Source: Vombatus ursinus
Lineage: Eukaryota > Chordata > Mammalia > Diprotodontia > Vombatidae
Length of the DNA stretch: 64,000 bases
Reading direction: 5' to 3'
Assembly: GCF_900497805.2 (NCBI RefSeq)
Contig: NW_020954557.1
Coordinates: 2,823,416 to 2,887,415, forward strand
Position numbers and translations under genes: made by a program. The notes beneath the pieces are model-generated. The model was not told the DNA's origin. It searched no databases and saw nothing but the letters and a program-made list of their open reading frames with translations. Shown one piece after another: positions 50,601 through 62,086 of this stretch; within the stretch, counting starts at the first letter, position 1; every line of letters starts with the position of its first letter.

Positions 50601-52052
50601 GCTGCAACACCGCCAGCAGCAGTTTTGGGAGCTCTCAGCCCAGAGACAGTAAGAGCATCGAAAAAACTGGTCAGTAATCACGAAAGAGTAATCACAAAAG
50701 TATCAATAAATTCCAGGGCAGAGAGGAGCACTTCTGGTTGGTCACAACAGAGCAGGGGACGTTGGAGCAACTCCAAGGCAGAAAGGAGCACTAGTGCTTA
50801 TAGCTCCAGGGGCACAGGGAATGTGACCATAGTTCCAGGACCAAGAAGATTGCTAGCACTTGCTAGGGGCAGGGCCATTTCTAGGTAAGGCCAGAGCACA
50901 AACTAGGAGAACAGTGACCACAACTCTTCCAGAATCACACCACCTTGGAAGAGTCAAAAACTTGTAGAACCCTAGAATTAACTCTGAAAATAGAAGCACA
51001 AAAAGAGCCTCAGGCTTGAGACAGTGCCTCTCCACCCCCAAATGAGCAGAGCCCAACTTTAACATAAAATTCAAAGTCAAAAATAAGGTGGAAAAAATGA
51101 GCAAATAGCAACAGCAACAACAATAACAAAAGAACCTGACCATAAAAACTACTACAGTGGCAGGGAAGACCAAGATGTAAACTCAGAAAAAGACAATAAT
51201 GTGAAAACAGTTACAAGGAGAGCCTCAAAGAAGAAGGATAATTGGACCCAAGCTCAACAAAAATTCCTGAAAGAGTGAAAGAGATGAGTCATAGAGGAAA
51301 AATTGGGAAAATAAATGTGAGTGGTGCAAGAAAATTATGAAAAGAGAATTAACAGCTTGGTAAAAGAGACACAAAAATATTTAAGAAAATAACACCTTAA
51401 AAAACAAAATTGGATAAATGGTTAAAAAAGGCACAAAAATTTACTGAAGAAAAGAATTCCTTAAAAAGCAGGATTGGCCCCATGGAAAAAGGGGTACAAA
51501 AACTCAATGAAAGAAATAATTACTTAAGAATTAGAATTGGGCAAATGGAAGCTAATGACTCCATGAGACTTCAAGAAACAATAAAGCACATTTAAAATAA
51601 TGAAAAAATAGAAGAAAATGTGAAATATCTCATCAGAAAAACAACTGATCTGGGAAATAGATTGAGGAAAAATAATTTAAGAATTATCGAACTACCTGAA
51701 AGCCATAATTAAAAAAAGGCATAGACGTCATATTTCAAGAAATTATAAAGCAAAATTATCCTGATACCTTAAATGGAGAGGGTAAAACAAAAATTGAAAG
51801 AATTCACTGATCACCTCCTGAAAGAGATCCCAAAACCTAGAAAGATTTACATGAACTGATGTCGAGTGAAGTGAGCAGAACCGAGACGACATTGTACACA
51901 GTAACAGAAACATTGTGCAATGACCAACTTTGATAGACTTAGCTCTTCTTAGCAATGCAAGGCTCTAAGACAATTCCAAAAGACTCATGATGGAAATTGC
52001 TATCCACATCTAGAGAAAGAACTATAGAATCTGGATGCAGATTCAAGCATAC

Positions 52053-52095
<43 letters not shown>

Positions 52096-55000
52096 TCTCT
52101 CTCTCTTGGTTTGTGTTTCTTCTTTCTTGTGGCTTTTCCCTTTGGTTCTAATTTTTTACAACATGACTAATGTGGAAATATGTTTAAAATGAATGTATAT
52201 GTATAACCTATATCAGATTGGGGAGGGGGGAGGAGAGGAAGGAAGAGAAATTTTAGAACTCAAAATCTTATACAAATAAATGTTGAAAACTAAAAATAAA
52301 TAAATGAACAAACAAACAAGCAAATGAAAAGAAAGAGCTCCCAAAATGAAAACTCCCAGGAATACTATAGCCAAATTTCAGAGCTCAAGAAGAAAATATT
52401 GCAAATAGCTAAAGAGAAACAATTCAAATATTGTAAAGGCACAGTCAGGATCAAACAAGATTCAGCAATTTCCAGGTTAAAGGAGCAGAGGGCTTGGAAT
52501 ATGATATACTGGAGGGCAGAAGGGCTAGGATTACAACGAAGAATAAAGTACCCAGCAAAACTGAGTATAATCTTTCAGAAGAAAAACAGATATTTAATGA
52601 AATAGAGGATTTCCTGATGAAAAGACCAGAGCTGAATAGAAAACGTGACATTCAAACAGAAGATTCAAGAGAAGCATAAAAAGGTAAACATGAAAGAGTA
52701 ATCACAAAGGTATCAATAAAATTAAACTATTTACATTTCTATATGGGAATATGATGTGTGAAATTCTAAGAACTTGATCATGGAGATGGAGCCGAGATGG
52801 AGCCAAGATGGCAGAGTAAAAGCAGTGACTTGCTTGAGCTCTCTCCCAAACCCCTCCAAATCCCTACAAAAATGGCTCTAAACAATTCTAAAGCAGCAGA
52901 ACCCACAAAAAGAGAGAGTGAAACAAATTTCCAGCCCAAGACAACCTGGATGGTTGGTCAGAAAGGTATATCACGCTGGGCTGGGAGAGGAGCACAGCTT
53001 GGCATGGGCATGCAGGCCCCAGTGAACCTGGAGCAGGCCTGAGAGGGCTGAGTTGTGGGCAGCTGTGGAAATTTCCAGACCTCTCAACCCAAGAATGCCA
53101 AAGACAACTTAGAAGGTCAGTAGGAAAAGTCTATGTCTGCAGTGACAGAGAAGCACCGGGTTCCTAGCCCCCAAGTGTAGCCCTGGGTTGGTGGCTGCCT
53201 CCAGAGCATCTGGCCCACAGACTGGGGGGAATCAAGTGGCTGATCAGAGGGGGATTGCAGGGATCTCTCTCCTGGTGCAGGATTCTCTCGCTTTGCCCAT
53301 GCTTGGATCTGGGTCACAGTTCTGGGTGGAGGTCCTGGGGTGAGGAGCACAGGTGTAGTGGAGCTTGTAGTGGCTGTGGAGAGAGAATCCTCCTCATGGT
53401 GGCAAGACAGAAAAGAGTGCTTGTGGTCACTCATAGACCAGAGGACAGGCCAAGAAAGGAGTAAACACCTCCCCCTTGATCATAGCACCTTGGAAGAATT
53501 GAAAATTTACAGATCCCTAGAAGTATCTCTGAAAACAGATGCACAAAACCCCTGAAGCTTGGGACAGTACATTTTCCACACTGGAAACAGACTCCTATCT
53601 TAACAAAGAGTTTATAACTCAAGTAATTGGCTGGGATCATGAGCAAGCAGTGCAAAAAGAGTTAAACCATAGAATCTTTCTTTGGTGACAAAGAAGATCA
53701 AAACATACAACCAGGAGAAGACAACAAAGTCAAAGCACCTACATCCAAAGCCTCCAAGAAAAATATGAATTGGTCCCAGGCCATGGAAGAGCTCAAAAAG
53801 GATTTTGAAAAGCAAGTAAGAGAAGTAGACGAAAAACTGAGAGTGATGCAAGAAAATCATGAAAAGCAAGTCAACAGCTTGCTAAAGGAGACCCAAAAAA
53901 ATACTGAAGAAAGTAACACCTTAAAAAATAGCCTAACCCAAATGGCAAAAGAGGTCCAAAAAGCCAATGAGGAGAAGAATGCCTTAAAAAGCAAAATTGT
54001 CCAAATGGAAAAGGAAGTCCAAAAGCTTACTGAAGAAAATACTTCCTTAAAAATTAGAATTGAGCAATTGGAAGCTAGTGACTTTATGAGAAATCAAGGC
54101 ACTGTAAAACAAATCCAAAAGAATGAAAAAATAAAAAAAAACAATGTGAAATATTTCATTGGAAAAACAACTGACCTGGAAAACAGATCCAGGAGAGAGA
54201 ATTTAAAAATTATTGGACTATCTGAAAGTCATGATCAAAAAAAAGAGCCTAGACATCATCTTTCAAGAAATTATCAAGGGAAACCTCCCTGATATTTTAG
54301 AACCAGAGGGCAAAATAGAAATGGAAAGAATCCACCAATCACTTCCTGAAAGAAATCCCCAAAGGAAAACTCCTAGGAATATTGTAGCCAAATTCCAGAG
54401 TTCCCAGGTCAAGGAGAAAATATTGCAAGCAGCCAGAAGGAAACAATTCAAGTATTGTGGAAACACAATCAGGATAACACAAGATTTAGCAACTTCTACA
54501 TTAAGGGACCGCAGGGCTTGGAATATAATATTCTGGAGGGCAAAGGAGATAGGATTTCAACCAAGAATCACCTACCCAGCCAAATTGAGCATAATTCTTC
54601 AGGGGAAAAATGGACATTCAGTGAAATAGAGGACTTTCAAGCATTCTTGATGAAAAGACCAGAGCTGAATAGAAAATTTGACTTTCAGATACAAGACTCA
54701 AGAGAAACATGAAGAGGTAAACAGAAAAGAGAAATCATAAGAGACTTATTAAGGTTGAACTGTTTATATTCTGCATGGAAAGATGATGTTTGTAACTCAT
54801 GAGTCCTTTGTCAGTATTAGAGTAGTTGGAGGGAAAAAATTATATGTATGTAGATAGATAGATAGATAGATGGATAGATAGAGGGCATAGGGTGAGTTGA
54901 AGATGAAGGGGTGATATCTGGAGAATAAAATTAAGGGGTGTGAGAGGATTATAATGGGAGAAAGAGAAAGGGAGAGGTAGAATGGGGTAAATTATCTCAC

Positions 55001-58000
55001 ATGAAACAGACAAGAAAAGACTTTTATAGTGGAGGGGTAATGGGGGAAGGTGAGAGAGAATGAGTGAATCTTACTCTCATTGGATTTGGCTTAAAGAGAG
55101 AATAACATACACACTCAATTGGGTATGGAAATCTATCTTACCCTACAGGAAAATAGGGGGAAAGGGGACAAGAGAGCAGGAGGATGATAGAGAGGAGGGC
55201 AGATTGGGGGAGGGGGTAATCAGAAGTAAACACTAATAAGGAGGGACAGGGTCAAAAGAGAGAATAGAATAAATAAATAAGTTTTTAACAACATGACTAC
55301 TGTGGAAGTGTTTTGCATGACTACACATGTATAACCTGTATAGAATTGCTTGCCTTCTCAATGAGGGTGGGTGGGGAGGGAGGAAGGGAGAAAATCTGGA
55401 ACCCAAAGTTTTAAAAACAAAATTTAAAAAAAAATTAAAAAAAATTGTTTTCACATGAGTGTGAGTTGATTATGTTGACATGATTTCTAAAAATAAAAGG
55501 TAGGGGTGAGAAAGAGGGATGAACAGAAAGAAGGGGGAAGGGAGAGGTAGAATGAGGAAATTTTTCTCATGTAAAAGAAGCTTGCAAGGAATAGCTTTAT
55601 AATGGAGAAGTAAATGAGGAGTTAATGGGCAATGCTTGAACCTCACTCTCATCAGAATTGGTTCAAAGAGGACAGAATATATATACATACTCAGTTGGGT
55701 ATATAAATGTATTTTGCCCAATAGAGAAATAAAAAGGGAATGGGATTAGAGATATGGGGCATGATAAGGGAGAGAGTGGATTAAGGGAGGCAGTGGTCAG
55801 AAGCTAAACAGACTTTTGAGGAGGGACAAAATAAAAAGAGAAAGAAGGATAAATAGAAGAAAACAGGGTGGAGGGAAATACATAATAATCTTAACTGTGA
55901 ATGTGGACGGGATGAGCTCACTCATAAAACAGAAGTGGGTAGCAGGGTGGATCAGAGACAAAAAATCCAACAATATGTTGTTTACAAGAAATACACAAAA
56001 CAGAAAAACACATACAGAGTTAAAATAAAGGGCTGGAGCAGAATCTATTATACTTCAGCTGAAGTAAAAAAGGCAGAGGTAGCAATCATGATCTCAAACA
56101 ATGCAAAAGCAAAAACAGACTTAATTAAAAGAGATTCAGGGAAACTACATTTTATTAAAAGGTAATATAGACAATGTAGTAATAAAATAAATTTACAGGA
56201 AGTTTCTCTGAGGAAGTCCTCACATGACTAATGTCTGAGACTGGATTTAAACTTAGGAAAATGAGTCTTCCTGACTCCACACCCAGCACTCTATCCACTG
56301 TGCTGCCTAGCTGACCTGGAGTCAGGAAGACCTGAGTTAAAATCTCAGACACATCTATTCCTATTAAAAACACTAGAGAGCATAGAAATAAATGGAGTAT
56401 TCCTTAAAATGATAAGTAGCATCTACCTAAAACCTTCAGTGAGCATAATTTGTAATGGGGATAAGCTAGAAGCATTTCTAGTAAGATCGGGGTGGGGGAG
56501 ACAAGGATGTCCACTAACACCACTGTTGTTCAATATGGTACTAGAAACGTTAGCTTTAGCATTAAGAAAAGAAAAAGAAATCGAAGGTATTAGAATAGGC
56601 AAAGAAGAAACAAAGCTATCACTTTTTGCAGATGATGTGAAATATCCTAGAGGATTAAGTAAAAAACTACTTGAAATAATAAACGACTTTAGCAAAGTTA
56701 CAGGTAATAAAATAAACCCACATAAATCATCAGCATTTCTATAAATTACCACCAAAGCCCAACAGCAAGAGATAGAAAGAGAAATTGCATTTAAGGTTAC
56801 TGTAGACATTTTAAAATATTTAAGGGTCTACCTGTTGAAACAAACCCAGGGACTATATAAACACAATTACAAAACACTTTTCACACAAATAAAAGCAGAT
56901 CTAAATAATTGGAAAAACATCAGTTGCTCATGGGTAGGCCGAGCTAATATAATAAAACTTACAATTCTACCTAAACTAATTCACTTATTCAGTGCCATAC
57001 CAATCAAACTAATAAAAAAAATTATAGGGCAAGAAAAAAAATAACAAGAAGATTCATTTGGAAGAACAAAAGGTCCAGAATATCAAGAGAAATAATGAAA
57101 ACAAATGCTAGGGAAGATGGCCTAGCTGTTCGAGATCTTAAATTGTATTATAAAACAGCAATCATCAAAACTGCTTGGTACTGGCTAAGAAATGGAGTGG
57201 TGGATCAGTGGAATCGGTTAGGTATGCAAGACACAGTAGCCAATGACTATAGCAATCTACTATTTGAGAAACCCAAAGGCACCAGCTTCTAAGAACTAAG
57301 TTCTTTTAAGAACTCATTATTTGACAAAAATGCTGGGAAAACTGGAAAAGAGTATGGCAGAAACTAGTCATAGACCAAAAATCTTACATCATATACCAAA
57401 TAAAGTCAAAATGGGTTCATGATTTAAATATAAAGGCTGATACTATAAGCCAACTGGGAGAGCAAGGAATAGTTTACTTGTCATATTTATGGAGAACAGA
57501 AGAATTTATGACCAAACAAGATATAGAGGACATTATGAAATGCAAAATGGATAATTTTGATTACATTAAATTGAAAAGTTTTTGCACAAACAAAGTCAAT
57601 GCAACCAAGATTAGGAGGGAAGCAGAAAACTGGGAAAAAATTTTTACAACCAGTGTCTCTGATAAGGCCCTCATTTCTAAAATATATAGAGAACTAAGTC
57701 AAATTTATAAGAATACAAGTCATTCCCCAATTGATAAATGCTCAAAGGATATGAACAGGCAGTTTTCAGATGAAGAAATGAAAGCTATCTATAGTCATAT
57801 GAAAAAATACTCTAAATCACTATTGATTAGAGAAATGCAAATCAAAACAACTCTGAGGTACCACATCACACTTATCAGATTGGCCAACATGACAAAACAG
57901 GAAAATGACAAATGTTGGAGAAGACGTGGGAAAATTGGAACACTAATGCATTGTTGGTGGAGTTGTGAACTGATCCAACCTTTTTGGAGAGCAATTTGGA

Positions 58001-61000
58001 ACTATGCCTAAAGGGCTATAAAAATGTGCTTTACCCAGCAATAGTACTTCTAGGGCTGTATCTCAAAGAGATCATAAAAATAGGAAAAGTACAAAAATAT
58101 TTATAGCAGTTCTTTCTGTGGTGGCAAAGAATTGAAGATGGGGGGGATGCCTATCAATTGGGAAATGACTGAACAAGGTATGGCGTACGAATGTAATGGA
58201 ATACTATTGTGCTATAAGAAATGATGAGCAAGTGGACTTCAGAAAAATATGGAAGGACTTGTATGGACTGATGCTGAGTGAAGTGACCAGAACCAGGAGA
58301 ATGCTGTACACAGTAACAGCTACGTTGTACTATGACTAACTTTGATAGACTTAGCTCTTCTCAGCAACGCAAGGATCTAAGACATCTCCAAAAACCTCAT
58401 GATGGAAAATGCTATCCACATCCAGAGAAAGAACCATGAAGTTTGAATGTAGATCAAAGCAAACTATTTGCTATTTTTTTCCTCTGTTTTATTTTATTTC
58501 CTCTTTCTTGTGGTTTTTTTCTATTGGTTCTAATTCTTCATTACAACATGACTAAAGTGAACATATGTTTGGTAGGAAGGTATATGTAGAGCCTATATCA
58601 GATTGCACACCATCTTGGGGAGGGAGGTGCAGAGGGAGTGGGAGAAAAATTAAAAACTAAAAAGCTTACGGAAGTGATTGTTGAAAACTAAAATTAAATT
58701 AACTAATAATAAAAAATAAAAAAAATAATATCTCAGACACTTACTAGATGTTTGACACTGGGAAGTTACTTAACCCTGTTTGCTTCAGTTTCCTCATCTA
58801 TAGAATGGGCTGGAGAAGGACATAGCAAACTAATCTGGTATCTTTACTAAGAAAGCCCCAATGAGGTCATGAAGAGTTGGGCACAACTGAAAATAACAAC
58901 ACCATTATTGTGGTATAAGAAATGAAGAAGGGGATGGTTTCAGAAAAAAAAAAAAAACATGGCAAGACCTATGTGAACTGATGCAAAGTGAAGTAAGAAG
59001 AATCAGGAGATCGTTGTGCACAGAAACAGCAATATTATAAAGATGATCAACTGTGAAAGACGTGACTACTCTAATCCAAGTCATCCGAGACAATTCCAAA
59101 GGACTCATGATTAAAAAATGCTATCCCCCTCCAGAAAGAGAACTGATGAAATCTGAGTGCAAAATGAAGTATAATTATCTCACTTTTTGTTTTTTTATGA
59201 TATGACTAATATAGAGATATGTTTTGCATGATTTCACATGTATAATTAACTGATAAAAGCTTGCCTTCTCAGTGGGTAGGGGAGAAGTGGGAGGGTGGGA
59301 GAAAAATCTCAAACTCAAAATTTAAAGAGAAAAGAATGTTAAAAATAAATAAACAATAAAATTCAAAAACCAACAACAACAAACTTCAGCACCTTCCAAA
59401 TATCTAGCAAGATGTGACCTTGTGGAGAGAACTATACATCAGAACCTCCTCATTTTTTGTGGACTGACAGATGACAAATCTCCATCCAAAAAATGCAGTC
59501 CTTAAAATTTCCTAGCAGAGTCAACCAAGAAACTGTATTGGCACAAGACCATTATCACTGACTGAAATAGTCTCTTTCACACCTGGATAGAACATTGATT
59601 CATAAAATCTTAAGAACAATGTTTTTCAGAATTGTCACCATTCCAAACACTCATACTTCCCAAGTGCCATGTAAAAAAAAAAAAAGCTTTCAAAATATAG
59701 GATCTCAGAAAAGACTTACTGGAGTTTTAAGCAACTGAAATTTACGGGAAAAATGTTTAAAATTTAGAATTGCACTATGAGACACCTCATATTCGAACAT
59801 GTTTAAGGAGAGACAAATCACATTGGAACCTGTTACCTTTATTTGTCAAAGTGCTTAGTGCAGTATCTGGCACATAGTAGGTCCTATATAAATGCTTATT
59901 TCCTTCCTCTTCCCCTACCAAGGGCTTTCAGTGTGCTCACGGAGGAGAGGCTCTGACAATGTTATTCAACTACAAACAGCTATGATTTTCATCAACCTGT
60001 AGAATAGTGTGAGGAATACTAAATACAAAAGAGTAATCACAGGATTAGTAAATAGGAATAGTACAATTCTGCCTCAACTCTATCAAAAAAGATGGGAATG
60101 AGTTAATAATAAAAATAGTGATGGTTAGCATTTATACAGACCTTTAAGGTTAGCTAGTAAAAACAGTGTACAGGCATTATATTATTTACTCCTCTCTACA
60201 ATCCACTAAGGTTAGGTGCTATTATTATACCCATTTTAAAAATGATGAAACTAAAGCTTGGGGAGATAAAGTGGTTTGCTCAGAATCACACAGCTAGTAG
60301 CAACAAGAGAATATATTATGTAGCTATTTCCAGTTAAAAAAGCATCTTATGAATACTATCTCATTTGATCCTCAACAACTTTGTGAGGTAGGCAGAGCAG
60401 GTGTTATTATCCTCCTTTTACAGATGAAGGTGCTGAGGCTCAAAATGATTAAATGACTTGCCCAAGGTCACATAACAAAACAAGTGGCAGAGTTGGGGTT
60501 CCACCTAGTTTTTCTGAGTCCAATCCCAGTATGATTCCCATTACCAAGCAATGATGATGCATTGACAACACAATCAATTAATTATACAAGAAAAATCAAG
60601 TGGATAAAGAACATCTATTAGCCATAGAGTATACATAGTTGAATGGGCAACTCATAGAATTGGTATACATGCATATGTAATGTATGTGTATGCATGTGTA
60701 CATATACATATGTGTATGTATATACATACATATATACATATATGTATATACATACACACATATTTGTCAGACATTGCATGTGGCCAATGATGGCTGGACC
60801 CTGATTTGATTATTATAATAATAATAGTTAACATTTTTATAGTACTCATTATGACACTTTGCTAAGCACTTTGCAATTATTATCTCATTTGATTATCACA
60901 AAAACCCTAGTGGGTAGATGCTAGTATTCTCTGCATTTTAGAGATGAAGAAACTGAGGCAAACAGAGGTGAAGTGACTTGTTCAGAGTCACACAGTTAGT

Positions 61001-62050
61001 AAGTATCCAAGTCTGGATTTGAACTCAGGTTGTCTTGACTCCAGGCTCATTGCTCTATTCACTGTGCTACTTTGCTGAAGAAGACAAGCAATTAAGAAAT
61101 TACTTGATCATGGTAATGTTAATAACAACAGTCTCAGATTTGGGATTGTTTTTATAATAACTACATTGGTTTACATATTATCTAGAATCAGTAATTAATT
61201 TATGGAAGACTGTGGAATAAATTGTCACACCTTGTTTCTCCTTAAGATCTATTTCTACACCTCTGTCCCCACTTTATTTCTACAACCTAATTTCCCACTC
61301 TTACCTTATTACATCTGTTTCCTTTATCTTATTTTGTTTGATGACTTCAGGAGGAATCTTTTTCCAACTAAAATTCATGGGCCACACAAAGATGCCCCTT
61401 TGAAAGTTGTCCACTGTCATGTAGCTAAGAAGAAGAGAAAGCACGCAAAAGCCTTATCAGATATATGGCACATTACCTTGCACCCCGTATGCTGACTTCC
61501 TAGTATAGTTCCTTGAATGTAGTAGTTGCACACTCAATATAAAATGAATGAATGAACTAACTGCCTAAGAACAAGATGTTGGACGAACATCACCACAAAT
61601 ATTTCAATGACAAATGAATTTATGTATTCTTTGTGCCACAGTGATTATGTAGTTGTAGTACTCAGTTCTTTCCCAGCTTTGTTCCCTCACCTAGATAGTT
61701 TATGCCTCTATTTCCTTACCTCTTGCTACTCTATGACCTGCATTCTGAGTTCCTATGTCATTATTCAACTGAAATGACTCTTTTTAAAGTTACCAGTGAT
61801 CTTTAAATGGCCAAATCTAATGATGAACTTTTCTTAGTCCTCATCCTTCTTGATGTCTATGCTACATTTGACATAGCTGATCACTCTCTCCCCCTAGATT
61901 CTGCTTCCTCCTTAGGTTTTTATGTTACTATTCTCCTCCTACATGTCTGACTATTCCTTTTTAATGTTTATTGGCCCGTTATCCTTCTTATACTCACTAA
62001 CTGTAATGTCTCCCAAGCTCTGTTTTCAGATCTCTCTGTCTCTCTCTTTG

Positions 62051-62086
<36 letters not shown>

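Larger units (their letters stand above)
50340..56190 (+). mobile_element. older L1 (L1-A): 5' UTR, ORF1, inter-ORF, start of ORF2; host of later insertions
   Basis: Pieces: 50340-51835 (5' UTR and first part of ORF1, coiled coil then a [13 protein letters not shown]-like block with stops), 52332-52781 (ORF1 C-terminal part, [15 protein letters not shown] and [13 protein letters not shown] in different frames), about 55445-55880 (purine-rich inter-ORF region) and 55880-56190 (ORF2 endonuclease start: [40 protein letters not shown]). Several frame breaks, so dead and older than its inserts. The rest of ORF2 is not contiguous. Confidence 0.7.
49580..61304 (-). other. GALNT5 intron with nested retrotransposon stack
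   Basis: An 11.7-kb intron. 49895-50135 is a MIR-like SINE. 50340-59385 is the stacked L1/half-L1/SINE block described in separate entries. 59835-59905 is a LINE-2 tail, and 60110-61075 holds three minus-strand CORE-SINEs and a TATACA-type microsatellite. About 49680-49890 and 59390-59830 hold nothing recognised. Confidence 0.85.

Noticed and set aside
50568-50888. A 106-codon + ORF
   Set aside because: It lies in the 5' UTR of L1-A; low-complexity Ser/Arg-rich wording and no gene signature.
57478-58011. A 177-codon + ORF as a host gene
   Set aside because: It ends with L1 ORF2 C-terminal Cys-rich wording and lies inside the 56353-58729 L1.
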